Source of the DNA: Clostridium pascui
GTDB taxonomy: Bacteria > Bacillota > Clostridia > Clostridiales > Clostridiaceae
Assembly: GCF_016908015.1 (NCBI RefSeq)
Contig: NZ_JAFBDB010000008.1
Location: 62,001-126,000, forward strand
DNA length: 64,000 nt
Direction: 5' to 3'
The translations under genes and the position numbers were made by a program. Below the pieces are notes generated by a model. The model ran no database searches, was not told the origin of the DNA, and worked only from the letters and a program-made list of their open reading frames with translations. Numbering within the stretch: position 1 is the stretch's first letter; every line of letters starts with the position of its first letter. Below are positions 34,788 to 46,053 of the stretch, one piece after another.

Positions 34788-35372
34788 TTATTTTTTCTTG
34801 GTCATAACTTCATCTATCAATCCATACTCTTTAGCTTCATGAGCTTCCATAAAGTTGTCTCTTTCAGTATCTCTCTCAACAATTTCTAGCGGCTGACCAG
34901 TTCTTTCACTTAGTATTGTATTTAACTTCTTCTTAATATTTAAAATTCTATTTGCATGTATGCCTATATCTGTAGCTTGCCCTTGGAATCCTCCAAGCGG
35001 TTGATGTATCATTATTTCACTATTAGGTAGCGCATATCTTTTTCCCTTTGCTCCTGCTGCAAGTAAAAACGCTCCCATTGAAGCTGCCATCCCAACACAG
35101 ATAGTACATACATCAGGTTTAATATATTGCATAGTATCATAAATTGCCATACCAGAAGTAATAGAACCTCCTGGACTATTTATGTACAAATATATATCCT
35201 TGTCTGGATCTTCTGCTTCTAAAAATAATAATTGTGCTACTACTAAGCTTGCAGTAACATCATTTACTTCATCACTTAGCATTATTATTCTATCCTTTAA
35301 AAGTCTAGAATAAATGTCATAGGATCTTTCCCCTCTATTTGTTTGTTCTACAACAACTGGAACTAAACTCAT
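34788..35372 (-). CDS. clpP: ClpP protease subunit
   Basis: This serine peptidase forms the double heptameric ring of ClpXP. The catalytic triad is visible: Ser in GMAASMGAF near 97, His in MIHQPLGG near 122 and Asp in the RDNFM region near 171. The frame opens at 35402, but AGGAGG is correctly spaced for the ATG at 35372, giving [19 protein letters not shown], the usual N-terminus. About 194 residues, normal length. Confidence 0.97.
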   Translation of the reverse strand: MSLVPVVVEQTNRGERSYDIYSRLLKDRIIMLSDEVNDVTASLVVAQLLFLEAEDPDKDIYLYINSPGGSITSGMAIYDTMQYIKPDVCTICVGMAASMGAFLLAAGAKGKRYALPNSEIMIHQPLGGFQGQATDIGIHANRILNIKKKLNTILSERTGQPLEIVERDTERDNFMEAHEAKEYGLIDEVMTKKK

Positions 35373-35439
35373 AAACATTCTCCTCCTTATTATAAGTGTC
35401 ATAGTATATTTTGATTATTCCCCTTATTTAATAAATTAA

Positions 35440-35474
35440 AATTAATTGCCAGAAATCCTTCCTGGCAATTAATT
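35440..35474 (-). terminator. Terminator after trigger factor
   Basis: 13-bp perfect stem (35440-35452 with 35462-35474) followed by TTTTAATTT on the minus strand. It separates tig from clpP-clpX. Confidence 0.82.
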
Positions 35475-35485
35475 GTAAATACATA

Positions 35486-36784
35486 TTAAGCTATAGTTTT
35501 GCTATTGTCAACTAATAATTTTATAACTTTTTCATTAACTATATCCATTTTAAGAGCTGACTTTTGAGAAGTAGCTATTAGCTTAGCAGTCTTTTCAACT
35601 TCATTTCCGCCATATTGCTCTGCCATTTCTTTAGCTTTTTCCATTATTTCTTCATCAGTTGCTTCTATGTTCTCTGCTTTTGAAATTTCGTTTAAAACTA
35701 AATCAGTTTTAACTCTTTTTACAGCAGTATCTTTCATATATTCTCTAACCTTTTCTTCGCTGCTGTTAGTATACTGATAGTATGTTTGAAGATCTAATCC
35801 TTGATATTTTAATCTCATTTCAAGATCTTTTAACATATTATCTGTTTCGTTAGCTACCATAACTTCTGGTATTTCAACAGTTGCATTTTCACAAACTGCA
35901 TCTATAACCGCTTCTTCGTATTCTCTTTGAGATCTTAAGCTGTTTTCTTCTTCTTTTTTCTTTTTTAAATCAGCCTTCATTTCTTCTAATGTATCAAACT
36001 CTGAAACTTCTTTAGCAAACTCATCATCTAATGTTGGAAGTTCCTTAGCTTTTATTTCTTTTATAGTAACTACAAATTTAGCTGGCTTACCATTTAGATC
36101 GTCTCTACCATACTGTTCTGGGAAATTAACATTAACATCTTTTGTTTCTCCAACTTTCATGCCCACTAATTGTTCTTCAAAAGTATCAATAAATGTACCT
36201 GATCCTATTTCTAGTGGATAATCAAAACCTTCTCCGCCTTCAAATGGAACTTCATCTACATATCCTTTAAAATCTATAGTAGCTATATTACCATTCTCTA
36301 CTATAGCATCTTCTGCTTTAACTTCTACTCTTGCATTTCTTTCTTGCATAGTTTTTAATTCATTTTCTATTTCTTCATCATTTGCTTCATATGTATTTTT
36401 CTTAACTTCTATTCCTTTATATTCGCCTAATTCTACTTCTGGAACTACTGTAACTTTAGCAGAATATTTAAAATCCTTTCCTTCGCCTATCTCAAGTATT
36501 TCTATAGCTGGATAATCAACTGGCTTTATGTCATATTGCTTTAATGCTTCTGGATAAGTTTCATCACAACAGAAGTTTATAGCATCTTCATAAAATACGC
36601 CTTCTCCATAATGCTTTTTGATTATATTCATAGGAGCTTTACCTTTTCTAAAGCCTGGAATGTTAAACTGCTTAACATTTTTTAAATATGCCTTTTTAAT
36701 AGCTTCACTAAACTTTGCTGCTTCTACCGTTATTTCTAATTGAACAACGTTCTTTTCTATTTTTTCCATATTAACGTTCATCAT
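35486..36784 (-). CDS. tig: Trigger factor (ribosome-associated chaperone and prolyl isomerase)
   Basis: This 432-residue chaperone has the ribosome-docking signature [16 protein letters not shown] near 43, the FKBP domain ([20 protein letters not shown] to [14 protein letters not shown], about 158-245) and a C-terminal helical arm. It has AGGAGG upstream, with two adjacent ATGs as possible starts. It precedes clpP-clpX, the standard Firmicute order, but a terminator lies between. Confidence 0.97.
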   Translation of the reverse strand: MMNVNMEKIEKNVVQLEITVEAAKFSEAIKKAYLKNVKQFNIPGFRKGKAPMNIIKKHYGEGVFYEDAINFCCDETYPEALKQYDIKPVDYPAIEILEIGEGKDFKYSAKVTVVPEVELGEYKGIEVKKNTYEANDEEIENELKTMQERNARVEVKAEDAIVENGNIATIDFKGYVDEVPFEGGEGFDYPLEIGSGTFIDTFEEQLVGMKVGETKDVNVNFPEQYGRDDLNGKPAKFVVTIKEIKAKELPTLDDEFAKEVSEFDTLEEMKADLKKKKEEENSLRSQREYEEAVIDAVCENATVEIPEVMVANETDNMLKDLEMRLKYQGLDLQTYYQYTNSSEEKVREYMKDTAVKRVKTDLVLNEISKAENIEATDEEIMEKAKEMAEQYGGNEVEKTAKLIATSQKSALKMDIVNEKVIKLLVDNSKTIA

Positions 36785-36947
36785 TTTATTCCTCCTAGTT
36801 ACCTCTATGTTTTAAACCACAATATTATAACATATATTTTAAATTATTTATATATGTTTACAATCATTTTACTTCAATCCTGAATTTTAGCCTTATCCTT
36901 TAAATAATTATATACAAATACTTCAAGTTTTACAAATAAATTTTCTG

Positions 36948-37754
36948 TTATATTGTATATTTTTTCAAAAAATCTCTTGATTCTATTATTTCATCATATT
37001 TGCTATAATTTTCACTGTAAACTTCTATTATACCTGGACCTTTATAATCCATATCTTTAAGCTTTAAAAATAAACTTTTGAAATCAACTTTTCCTTTCCC
37101 TGGAAGCTTGCATAAACTTTCTTCATCCTTATCATTTAAATGAAGGTTTATAAGTCTCCCATTCATTACCTTTAGGTATTCATCTATGGGAACAGCTGAT
37201 CTATAGGATTGTTTAATATCTAATGTAAAGTATATAGGATATTTACACCTTTCTATTAAATTGTATAAAAAATTTGTATTAGAAGACATACACCATACTA
37301 CATTTTCTTGTGCTAGCTTTATTCCTTCTGCTGCCGCTGTATATATGAGTTTATCGTATATATCTATGACTAAATCCCAATTTATAGCTTTTATATTTCC
37401 AATACGCATTCCATGAAAAGTGTAGCATTTAGCTCCCAGTATTTTAGCAGCTCTACACATCTTTTTAAAATATTTAAACGTATCTTCCCTTCTTCTTTTA
37501 TAATCATCAAAAAGATAAGGCTCAAAAGAAGATGAAAAGCTATGTACAGATTTAATATTAAAATCATGCATTAGCTTCTCTTCTAGAACCTTCCTTGCAA
37601 AATCTTCTTCATACTCTTGGTAAGTGTTTAAAAAAAGTTCTCCGGAATTAAACCCCAGCCCTTTCATAACCTTTATACTATCTTCTACTTGTATATGAGG
37701 ATAAAAACTTGCTGAGGATAAACCTATTTCCATGGCATCTTCATTATGTATCAT
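36948..37754 (-). CDS. Sugar-phosphate isomerase/epimerase-like TIM barrel protein
   Basis: This 268-residue protein is an AP-endonuclease-2/xylose-isomerase-like TIM barrel. Likely metal ligands sit in TFHGMRIG near 124, AQENVVWC near 160, YFTLDIKQ near 188 and INLHLNDKDE near 210, with a final IIEVYSEN. The start overlaps the preceding stop (TAATG), with GGAGAGG inside the upstream gene, so the pair is translationally coupled. Substrate unknown; a sugar or DNA-repair role cannot be told apart here. Confidence 0.82.
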   Translation of the reverse strand: MIHNEDAMEIGLSSASFYPHIQVEDSIKVMKGLGFNSGELFLNTYQEYEEDFARKVLEEKLMHDFNIKSVHSFSSSFEPYLFDDYKRRREDTFKYFKKMCRAAKILGAKCYTFHGMRIGNIKAINWDLVIDIYDKLIYTAAAEGIKLAQENVVWCMSSNTNFLYNLIERCKYPIYFTLDIKQSYRSAVPIDEYLKVMNGRLINLHLNDKDEESLCKLPGKGKVDFKSLFLKLKDMDYKGPGIIEVYSENYSKYDEIIESRDFLKKYTI

Positions 37755-38569
37755 TATTTTACGACCTCTCCGGTGCTCTTTAGGTAAAATATGTTCCCAT
37801 CTATTGTAGCGGATAATCCTTTAGGATCAATATTATTAAACTTTATGCTTTCTCCATTAACGGTTTGAACATAAACATGATTACTTCCTTGAATATTTGT
37901 TATCCATATATATTTAGTAGACTTATTTAACCATGGAAGCTGACTTATATACGCTATGTTATTATCATCAATAAATTTAGGTGCAGTACACCATATGTAA
38001 TCTGCTTTAGATTGAAGCCATTCATCATGATTTATTACTACATTGCCACTAGTTGAAACATATTGATTTCTTGTTATATCTGTTACTTTTCCCGATATAT
38101 CCAAGTATTTTATTCTTTGTACTTTATCATCAAACACAACTGCCGCTTTTCCATTAGGACTTATATCATATTGTATTTTGCTTTCTAAAGGTACTATATG
38201 TTTAAAACTTTTTTCTTCTCCTTGCCCTTCATATACAACTTTTATTTTTGTTCCATTTGCAAGAGTTAATTCATACCCTTCTTCTTTTTTCTGTTCTGTA
38301 GTTTTTTGAACTGGAGTTTTAACTTCACTTTGTTTCTTATTTAAATTATCTTTGTTTTTACTTTCATCACTTATTTGTTTACTTCTTTCATTTTCTTTTG
38401 TCAAAAAATCAGTTTTAATATCTGTTATCTTTTTCTTAAAACCATTTTTTGTAAGCAACCAAGTAGCTGTTACTGCTGATATAACACAAACTGTTATTAA
38501 AGCTATAAATATTCTTCGTCTTCTCATTCTTTGCTTATAATTGCTACTAAAAATACTTGGTTTCCCCAC
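37754..38569 (-). CDS. Membrane-anchored protein of unknown function
   Basis: This 271-residue protein has a basic N-terminus (KQRMRRRRIF), one membrane segment (ALITVCVISAVTATWLL), and a Lys/Glu/Thr-rich linker (about 60-95). The beta-rich outer domain has KAAVVFDDKVQRIKYLDISG and SKADYIWCTAPKFI, reminiscent of WD/propeller-type repeats. It starts with GTG behind GGAGGG and overlaps the TIM-barrel gene. An extracytoplasmic sensor or cell-wall role is possible. I do not recognise the family firmly. Confidence 0.7.
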   Translation of the reverse strand: MGKPSIFSSNYKQRMRRRRIFIALITVCVISAVTATWLLTKNGFKKKITDIKTDFLTKENERSKQISDESKNKDNLNKKQSEVKTPVQKTTEQKKEEGYELTLANGTKIKVVYEGQGEEKSFKHIVPLESKIQYDISPNGKAAVVFDDKVQRIKYLDISGKVTDITRNQYVSTSGNVVINHDEWLQSKADYIWCTAPKFIDDNNIAYISQLPWLNKSTKYIWITNIQGSNHVYVQTVNGESIKFNNIDPKGLSATIDGNIFYLKSTGEVVK

Positions 38570-38672
38570 ACCAAATCCCTCCTAATGATTTTTCCCAGCA
38601 TTTAGCCTAATAGGTCATATACAATTTATTATAACTCAATTAGGAGGTATTTAGTAATATTTTTTATAAAAT

Positions 38673-41600
38673 TTATTTTTTTGCAATATACGAGTCTGCA
38701 AATATTTTAGCTGTATCTAAACAAGTAAATAATGGAATTTTACAAGCTGTACAAACACTTCTTAATTTAAAACCTTCTCTACTGGAATCATTTCCCTTAT
38801 TAGGTATATTTACAACTAGTGAAATGTGATTTTTTCTTATATTATTTGCTACTTCCTTAAAGGACATTTCTTTAGCATATATACCATTATAATTTAAAAA
38901 GCTTGCTGTTCCTTCAGATGCTGCAATTGAAAATCCTAATTTTTTATATTTTCTTAGTATATCTAGGGTTTCATGATTTTTTTCATATTCATTTAAGGAT
39001 ACATATACGTAGTTATTTTCATTCAAGTTAATTCCAGTAGCTCTAAATGCTTTATAAACCGCTTTATTGTAATCCTCATCTATACCTAGTACTTCTCCTG
39101 TTGACTTCATTTCCGGTCCTAAATATATATCTGCATTATTTAACTTTTCTCCTGAAAATACAGGTGCTTTTACTGCATAATAATTTTTATTTGGAAGAAT
39201 TCCTATTCCATAATTAGACTCTTTAAGACTTTTTCCTAGCTTTATTTCCAAGGAAATATCAATCATAGGTACTTTTGTCACTTTACTTAATATAGGTACT
39301 GTTCTTGAAGCTCTTGGATTAACTTCTATAACATAAACCCTTTCTCCATCAAAAGCGTATTGTATATTTACCAGCCCTTTTATATTTAAGCCTACTGCTA
39401 TTTGTTTTGTATGATATACTAAAGTCTCTATTACTTCTTCGCTTAAACTCACTGGTGGATATACGGTTATACTATCTCCAGAATGCACCCCAGTTCTTTC
39501 TATATGCTCCATTATTCCTGGAATTAGTATTTCTTCTCCATCACAAAGTGCATCTACTTCTATTTCTTTTCCCATTATATATCTATCTATGAGAATAGGA
39601 TGCTCCTTAGATACTTTTACAGCTTCAGTTATATATTTCAATAGTCCTTCATTATTATGAATTATTTCCATAGCTCTTCCACCTATAACATAGGAAGGTC
39701 TAAGTACAAGAGGATATCCAAGCTCCTCTGCTGCTGCTATTGCCTCTTCTCTATTCTTTGCACATTTCCCTTCTGGTGCATATATATTTAAACTCTTAAG
39801 GAATTTACCAAATTTATCCCTATCTTCTGCTATATCAATAGATTCAAAAGAAGTTCCAAGTATTTTTATCCCTCTTTTATGGAGTTCCTTAGCTAGATTT
39901 ATAGAAGTCTGTCCTCCAAATTCCAATATGACTCCTTCTATCTTTTCCTTTTCTATTATATTCACAACATTTTCTATGGTTATAGGTTCAAAATATAATT
40001 TATCTGCTGTGTCAAAATCTGTACTAACTGTTTCAGGATTACTATTTATTATTATAGGTGAATATCCATTCTTTTTTACTGCCCATATTCCATGCACTGA
40101 GCAATAGTCAAATTCTATTCCCTGTCCTATTCTTATAGGTCCTGATCCTACTATTAATATTTTTCTTTCATTACTTATTATATTTTCATCCTCTTCATCA
40201 TAAGTAGAATAATAATATGGAGTACTTGCTTCAAATTCTCCGCTGCAAGTATCTACTATTTTGTAGGATGGTATTATATTATTTTCTTTTCTTATTTCCT
40301 CTATATACTCTTCACTAAGATCTAAAATCTTACTTATATCCTTATCTGAAAATCCTAACTTCTTAGCTTCCTTTAAATCATATATATTTAATCCTTCACG
40401 CTGAAGTTTTCTTTCCATATTTATTATGTTATTTATTCCATTCAAAAACCACATATCAATTTTAGTTATTTCACTTATTTCTGCTAAAGACATGTCTCGT
40501 CTTATGGCCTCTGCTATAAAAAACAATCTTCTATCATCTTGACATCTTATTCCGTCTTTTATTTCATCTAAAGACAATCTCATAATTTCATCTACTAAAA
40601 GTGAATTTATATTTCCATCTAAAGAAGCTACAGCTTTCATAAGCGATGCCTCAAAACTTCTTGCCAGTGCCATAACTTCTCCTGTTGCCTTCATTTGCGT
40701 TCCAAGCTTTCTATCAGCTCTTTCAAATTTGTCAAAAGGCCATCTAGGTATCTTAGTTACTACATAATCTATAGCTGGTTCAAAGCACGCACTGGAATTT
40801 CCTGTAACAGGGTTCTTAAGTTCATCCAAGCTATATCCTAGTGCAATTTTTGATGCTATTTTTGCTATTGGGTACCCTGTAGCTTTAGAAGCTAGTGCAC
40901 TTGATCTACTTACCCTTGGGTTTACCTCAATTACTACATATCTATTATCATTAGGATTTAATGCAAGTTGTACATTACATCCTCCCTCTATTTTTAAACT
41001 TCTGACTATATCTGTGGATGCTTTTCTAAGCATTTGATACTCTTTATCTCTTAAGGTTTGCGATGGAGCAACTACTATGCTATCACCAGTATGTATTCCT
41101 ACTGGGTCCATATTTTCCATATTACATACTATAATACAATTATCCTTTTTATCTCTTATAACTTCGTATTCTATTTCCTTCCATCCTGCAACACTCTGCT
41201 CTAATAATATTTGATTTATAGGACTCATATTTATTCCTCTTGAGCATATTTCTAGAAGCTCTTCTATATTAGAAGCAATTCCGCCGCCACTTCCACCTAA
41301 TGTATACGCTGGTCTTATTATTACAGGAAATCCATGATTCTCTACAAATTCTTTACACTGATCAACATTTGTAGCTATAATACTTTCTGGAATAGGCTGG
41401 CCTGTTTCTAGCATCAACTTTTTAAATTCTTCTCTGTCTTCTGATTTTTTTATGGCATCACTATTTATACCAAGAAGTTTAACTTGAAACTTATCAAGTA
41501 TTCCCTGTTCTTTAAGTTTCATAGCAAGATTTAAAGCTGTTTGTCCTCCAAATCCAGCCATAATACCTTCAGGTCTTTCCTTTTCTATTATCTCTTCTAT

Positions 41601-41819
41601 AGATTCTACATCAAGAGGCTCTATATATACCTTATCTGCTATTTCAGTATCAGTCATTATAGTAGCAGGATTACTATTTACTAGAACTACCTCAATTCCT
41701 TCTTCTCTTACAGCAGTACAAGCCTGAGTTCCTGAGTAATCAAATTCAGCAGCTTGCCCAATTATTATAGGACCTGACCCTAGTATTAAAACCTTCTTTA
41801 AACTTTTATCTAATGCCAT
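38673..41819 (-). CDS. carB: Carbamoyl-phosphate synthase large subunit
   Basis: This 1048-residue synthetase makes carbamoyl phosphate from glutamine-derived ammonia, bicarbonate and 2 ATP. It starts with the family signature KKVLILGSGPIIIGQAAEFDYSG. A second copy of the motif, ILIVGSGPIRIGQGIEFDY, near 560 marks the internal duplication. An MGS-like allosteric domain ends the protein. It is slightly shorter than the usual ~1070 residues. It is the last gene of the pyr operon, 16 bases after carA. Confidence 0.97.
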   Translation of the reverse strand: MALDKSLKKVLILGSGPIIIGQAAEFDYSGTQACTAVREEGIEVVLVNSNPATIMTDTEIADKVYIEPLDVESIEEIIEKERPEGIMAGFGGQTALNLAMKLKEQGILDKFQVKLLGINSDAIKKSEDREEFKKLMLETGQPIPESIIATNVDQCKEFVENHGFPVIIRPAYTLGGSGGGIASNIEELLEICSRGINMSPINQILLEQSVAGWKEIEYEVIRDKKDNCIIVCNMENMDPVGIHTGDSIVVAPSQTLRDKEYQMLRKASTDIVRSLKIEGGCNVQLALNPNDNRYVVIEVNPRVSRSSALASKATGYPIAKIASKIALGYSLDELKNPVTGNSSACFEPAIDYVVTKIPRWPFDKFERADRKLGTQMKATGEVMALARSFEASLMKAVASLDGNINSLLVDEIMRLSLDEIKDGIRCQDDRRLFFIAEAIRRDMSLAEISEITKIDMWFLNGINNIINMERKLQREGLNIYDLKEAKKLGFSDKDISKILDLSEEYIEEIRKENNIIPSYKIVDTCSGEFEASTPYYYSTYDEEDENIISNERKILIVGSGPIRIGQGIEFDYCSVHGIWAVKKNGYSPIIINSNPETVSTDFDTADKLYFEPITIENVVNIIEKEKIEGVILEFGGQTSINLAKELHKRGIKILGTSFESIDIAEDRDKFGKFLKSLNIYAPEGKCAKNREEAIAAAEELGYPLVLRPSYVIGGRAMEIIHNNEGLLKYITEAVKVSKEHPILIDRYIMGKEIEVDALCDGEEILIPGIMEHIERTGVHSGDSITVYPPVSLSEEVIETLVYHTKQIAVGLNIKGLVNIQYAFDGERVYVIEVNPRASRTVPILSKVTKVPMIDISLEIKLGKSLKESNYGIGILPNKNYYAVKAPVFSGEKLNNADIYLGPEMKSTGEVLGIDEDYNKAVYKAFRATGINLNENNYVYVSLNEYEKNHETLDILRKYKKLGFSIAASEGTASFLNYNGIYAKEMSFKEVANNIRKNHISLVVNIPNKGNDSSREGFKLRSVCTACKIPLFTCLDTAKIFADSYIAKK

Positions 41820-41835
41820 AATTTTTACCTCCTAT

Positions 41836-42918
41836 TTATGCACTTATTGTTTTATTACTGCTTGCCATATTATCTAAAAATTTTTCAAAGAGATATGCTG
41901 AATCCTGTGGTCCTGGACATCCCTCTGGATGAAATTGTACAGAAAAAACCTTATAGTGCTTATGTCTTATTCCCTCTATAGTTCCATCATTTAAATTCAC
42001 ATGAGTAATTACTATATCTTTATCCTTTATACTCTCTTCTTCTACTGCATAACTATGATTTTGAGAAGTTATAAAAACCTTATCTTTCTCTACATCATGA
42101 ACACCATGATTTCCGCCTCTGTGTCCATATTTCAATTTATATGTGTCTCCTCCTAATGCTAATGAAAGCAATTGATGCCCTAAACATATTCCGAATATAG
42201 GTACTTTACCTATAAGCCTTTTTACATTTTCTACAGCTTCAATCATCTCTTTTGGGTCTCCCGGTCCATTACTTAAAAGCACTCCATCCGGCTGTATACT
42301 TAATATTTCTTCCGCAGATGTACTGCATGGAAATATTGTTATGTCACATTTTCTTTCCTTCAAACTTCTAATTATGTTTGCCTTAGCTCCGAAATCCATT
42401 AGAGCAACTTTAAGACCATCACCTTTTATATGAACTACTTCTTTAGTACTTACTTGTCTTACAAAGTCACTTCCAAAATCCTTTTGAAATAACTCCTTAA
42501 GATTTTCTCCACTATATATTTCATTAGATATTATGCACTTCATAGTACCTTTTTCTCTTATTCTCTTAGTTATTGCTCTTGTATCCACATCATATAGTGC
42601 AGTTATCCCCATGCCGTTTAAGAAATTATTCAAGTCCTGTTCATTTAAATAATGGGAAGGTGTTTTGCTTAGTTCTTTTACAACTAAGCCTTTAGCATGA
42701 ATCTTATTACTTTCTACATCAAAGCTATTTATTCCGTAATTTCCTATTAGGGGATAGGTCATGTTTATAATCTGTCCTGCATAAGATGGATCTGTAAGTA
42801 TTTCTTCATACCCTGTCATAGAAGTATTAAATACTATTTCTCCTAAGGTTTCCTTAACTTCTCCAGCTATTTTCCCTTCATAGACCTTTCCATCTTCTAA
42901 ATATAGATATCCCTTCAT
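41836..42918 (-). CDS. carA: Carbamoyl-phosphate synthase small (glutaminase) subunit
   Basis: This 360-residue class I glutamine amidotransferase supplies ammonia to CarB. The N-terminal CPSase domain begins MKGYLYLEDGKVYEGK. The catalytic Cys is in FGICLGHQLL near 243, with the His/Glu pair in VQFHPEG near 331. It is the seventh gene of the pyr operon, 12 bases after pyrE. Confidence 0.97.
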   Translation of the reverse strand: MKGYLYLEDGKVYEGKIAGEVKETLGEIVFNTSMTGYEEILTDPSYAGQIINMTYPLIGNYGINSFDVESNKIHAKGLVVKELSKTPSHYLNEQDLNNFLNGMGITALYDVDTRAITKRIREKGTMKCIISNEIYSGENLKELFQKDFGSDFVRQVSTKEVVHIKGDGLKVALMDFGAKANIIRSLKERKCDITIFPCSTSAEEILSIQPDGVLLSNGPGDPKEMIEAVENVKRLIGKVPIFGICLGHQLLSLALGGDTYKLKYGHRGGNHGVHDVEKDKVFITSQNHSYAVEEESIKDKDIVITHVNLNDGTIEGIRHKHYKVFSVQFHPEGCPGPQDSAYLFEKFLDNMASSNKTISA

Positions 42919-42930
42919 AATACATCCCCC

Positions 42931-43509
42931 TTATTTTATATTTCTGCTTCCTGGCTTTACGTATGGTATATTTGCAGTGCAAAGTGGACATTCTTCCTTT
43001 TCATAAGAATTAACTTCTAACTTTATAGCACTATATACAGGATAAGGAACTTCCACTCCTTCCTCTCTTCTATCTACTATTGAACAAAGTGCAACCACTT
43101 CTCCTCCTAATTCTTCTATTAGTTTAGCTACCTCTAAGGAAGATTTTCCTGTAGTTATTACATCTTCAGATATTATTACTTTTTGTCCCTGTTTAATTTC
43201 AAATCCTCTTCTGAGTGTCATTATTCCTTCTTGTCTTTCTGTAAATATTCCAGGTTTATTTAACTGTCTTGCAAGCTCATAGGCTACAACTACTCCTCCC
43301 ATAGCTGGGCCAACTACCATATCAAACTCAATATCCTTTAGCTCATCTGCTACAATGCTTAAAACTTGCTCTGCTTTATCTGGATATTGTAGAAGTTTTG
43401 CACACTGACAATATCTATTACTATGTCTTCCTGATGATAATAAAAAGTGTCCTTCTAATAATGCTTCACATTCCCTTAATATATCTATTACATTTATATC
43501 TTTTTTCAT
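42931..43509 (-). CDS. pyrE: Orotate phosphoribosyltransferase
   Basis: This 192-residue enzyme converts orotate and PRPP to OMP. It is the cysteine-containing anaerobe type, with the PRPP loop [17 protein letters not shown] near 111 and the N-terminal [14 protein letters not shown]. The C-terminus has CPLCTAN, a probable metal or redox cysteine pair. It lies between pyrD and carA in the operon. Confidence 0.95.
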   Translation of the reverse strand: MKKDINVIDILRECEALLEGHFLLSSGRHSNRYCQCAKLLQYPDKAEQVLSIVADELKDIEFDMVVGPAMGGVVVAYELARQLNKPGIFTERQEGIMTLRRGFEIKQGQKVIISEDVITTGKSSLEVAKLIEELGGEVVALCSIVDRREEGVEVPYPVYSAIKLEVNSYEKEECPLCTANIPYVKPGSRNIK

Positions 43510-43529
43510 AAATTATCTCTCCTTTAATT

Positions 43530-44423
43530 TTAAATAATTCCTCTTATTTCTGATAAACTTTTTATTCCCTCTTTATTCATATACTCTTCTATCCCATGTA
43601 CAATTTCTAAAGCTGCATAAGGATTCATAAAATTAGCCGTTCCTACTTGAACAGCATGTGATCCTGCCATAATAAACTCTACCGCATCTTGCCATGTTAG
43701 TATTCCACCCATTCCGATTACAGGTATAGAAACTTCTCTGCATACCTCATATACCATTCTTAAGGCTATAGGCTTTATAGCTGGTCCAGAAAGCCCTGCA
43801 GTAACATTGTTGAATACAGGCTTTTTAGATTTTATATCTATAGCCATACCTTTAAATGTATTCACCAGTGATATAGAATTTGCTCCTGCTTCTTGACACT
43901 TCACCGCCATATCTACTATATCTTCGGCATTAGGTGATAATTTTACAATGAGCGGTTTCTTGCATATACTTCTTACCTTGCTCACCACTTCATAAGCCAC
44001 TTTAGATTTTATCCCAAATGCCATACCTCCATCTTTTACATTGGGACAAGATATATTTAGTTCTATCATGTCTACGTCAGTTTCATTAATTCTATCCACA
44101 GCCTCAAGATAATCCCCTATGGTTCCTCCGCCTATGTTGGCTATTATTACAGTATCAATCTCCCTCATTTCAGGTAATTCTTCTTTTATAAAGTTCTCTA
44201 TTCCAGGGTTTTGTAATCCAACGCTGTTTAATATTCCTGAAGATGTTTCATGTATTCTAATTCCTTCATTTCCTTCTTTTTTGTTTATCGTAAGTCCCTT
44301 TGTGCTTATTCCCCCTAGTTCACTTGCATCATAAAACTCACCGTATTCTTTTCCAAATCCATAGGTTCCTGATGCAGCTATAACTGGATTTTTAAAATCA
44401 ATTCCACATATATTAACCTTCAT
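43530..44423 (-). CDS. pyrD: Dihydroorotate dehydrogenase, class 1B catalytic subunit
   Basis: This 297-residue FMN protein oxidises dihydroorotate using NAD through PyrK. Visible are the substrate loop [15 protein letters not shown] near 123 with the class 1 catalytic Cys, LSPNAEDI and the FMN-phosphate loop [11 protein letters not shown] near 242. The class 1B assignment rests on the adjacent pyrK (2-base gap). Confidence 0.96.
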   Translation of the reverse strand: MKVNICGIDFKNPVIAASGTYGFGKEYGEFYDASELGGISTKGLTINKKEGNEGIRIHETSSGILNSVGLQNPGIENFIKEELPEMREIDTVIIANIGGGTIGDYLEAVDRINETDVDMIELNISCPNVKDGGMAFGIKSKVAYEVVSKVRSICKKPLIVKLSPNAEDIVDMAVKCQEAGANSISLVNTFKGMAIDIKSKKPVFNNVTAGLSGPAIKPIALRMVYEVCREVSIPVIGMGGILTWQDAVEFIMAGSHAVQVGTANFMNPYAALEIVHGIEEYMNKEGIKSLSEIRGII

Positions 44424-44425
44424 AT

Positions 44426-45148
44426 CTATTCCTCCAATTCTTCAGCCAAGAATACAGGGCCATCTTTACAGCTTTTTTTGTTTCCATCTTTTGTCTTGCA
44501 AGTACATACAAGACATGCTCCTATTCCACAAGCCATTTTCTTTTCCAAGGACACATATAAAGGTACTTTCTTTCCCTTACACATTTCAATAACCTTATTC
44601 ATCATAATTTCTGGTCCACAACATAATACAATTTCATACTTATCAGGGTTAAATATCTCTGTTATATATCCCTTATGTCCCTGTGCACCATTTTCAGTAG
44701 ATATATTTAAGTTTTTTACATAAGACTTCAATTCTTCTACTGCATATGCTTCTTCCCTGAAACCTGAATATAAATCTATATCACAACTTTCAAGGTTTTT
44801 TACAACATAGTTCATAGGAGCTATTCCTATTCCTCCAGTTATAACTGCAACTTTCCCACTTATGTTTTCTAATGGGAAGCCATTACCAAGTGGTCCCATG
44901 ACTTTTACTTCATCGTTAATCTCTAGTTTTTTAAATATTTCAGTTCCCTTTCCACATACATGATATAAAAAGCTTATCCCCTCATCATCTATGTCATATA
45001 TACTTATAGGTCTGTTAAGTATAGGTTCTTGATCCCAAGCTCTTAGCATAAAAAACTGTCCTGGTTTCCCAGTAAAATTTCCTTCTAATTTTAATTTATA
45101 TATATCTTCAGATATAACTTCATTTTTTAAAACCTTCACCTTTTTCAT
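44426..45148 (-). CDS. pyrK: Dihydroorotate dehydrogenase electron-transfer subunit
   Basis: This 240-residue FAD and [2Fe-2S] protein couples PyrD to NAD. It has FAD-binding RPISIYDID near 47, the nucleotide-binding [11 protein letters not shown] near 104, and the cluster cysteines [11 protein letters not shown] near 206 with a later Cys in SCKDGP. It pairs with pyrD directly downstream. Confidence 0.96.
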   Translation of the reverse strand: MKKVKVLKNEVISEDIYKLKLEGNFTGKPGQFFMLRAWDQEPILNRPISIYDIDDEGISFLYHVCGKGTEIFKKLEINDEVKVMGPLGNGFPLENISGKVAVITGGIGIAPMNYVVKNLESCDIDLYSGFREEAYAVEELKSYVKNLNISTENGAQGHKGYITEIFNPDKYEIVLCCGPEIMMNKVIEMCKGKKVPLYVSLEKKMACGIGACLVCTCKTKDGNKKSCKDGPVFLAEELEE

Positions 45149-45186
45149 ATATAAAACCTACACCCTTTCTTATTTAAATATACAGT

Positions 45187-46053
45187 TTATTTTAAACAAG
45201 CTTTTCTTATTTTATCTCTCATGCTTACAGCTTCCATTCTAGAACATTCTTCAAAGCTTAAAGAAGAATCTTCACATTTTTTATATGCAAGTAAAATTCC
45301 CCTTGAAGAATTTACTACCCCTCCATTTCCCTGATTAAGATACAAACTTACATCGTCCTCTGTACCACCTTGTGCTCCATAACCTGGTATTAGAAAGAAG
45401 GTGTTATTGAATTTTTTTCTGATCTCTACCGCGTCTTCTCTATGAGTACATCCAACAACTCCACCTATAGAGCTGTATCCACATTTCCCCATAAAATTTC
45501 CACCTAAAATTTCAAGTTTTTCTCCAACTGTTTCATACACTTTTTTCCCATCTTTAGTATTTAAAAATTCTATATCTTTTGCGCCTTCATTAGATGTTCT
45601 TACAAGTACAAACATACCCTTTTCTTTTTCTTTTACATAATTTAAGTAAGGCTCTATGCTATCCATTCCCATGTATGGACTTAAGGTTATAAAATCCGTT
45701 TCAAAATCTCCCTCAAAATGACCCTTAGCATACATACTTGCAGTTGAGGAAATGTCCCCTCTTTTTATATCAGATATCGCTATACTTCCTTTGCTTCTTA
45801 TATATTCTAAGGTTTTCTTATATGCCATTAACCCTTTAATTCCTAACGCTTCATAGTAAGCTATCTGCACCTTAAAGCAAGCCGCAATATCAGCTGTTGC
45901 ATCTATAATTCTTTGGTTAAATCTAAATAATGCATCTTGTTCAAAGTAATATTTATCTTTAAAATCCTTGGGTATATACTCCATGCAAGTATCAAGCCCT
46001 ACGCATACATTTCCCTTGGATTGTACTTCTTCATATAATCTATCTATTAACAT
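45187..46053 (-). CDS. pyrF: Orotidine-5'-phosphate decarboxylase (PyrF, subfamily 2)
   Basis: This 288-residue enzyme converts OMP to UMP. The catalytic Asp-Lys motif is AISDIKRGDI near 95. The larger size and N-terminal GLDTCMEYIPKDF place it in the longer subfamily. The start has AAGGAG upstream and overlaps the pyrC stop by seven bases, implying coupling. Confidence 0.96.
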   Translation of the reverse strand: MLIDRLYEEVQSKGNVCVGLDTCMEYIPKDFKDKYYFEQDALFRFNQRIIDATADIAACFKVQIAYYEALGIKGLMAYKKTLEYIRSKGSIAISDIKRGDISSTASMYAKGHFEGDFETDFITLSPYMGMDSIEPYLNYVKEKEKGMFVLVRTSNEGAKDIEFLNTKDGKKVYETVGEKLEILGGNFMGKCGYSSIGGVVGCTHREDAVEIRKKFNNTFFLIPGYGAQGGTEDDVSLYLNQGNGGVVNSSRGILLAYKKCEDSSLSFEECSRMEAVSMRDKIRKACLK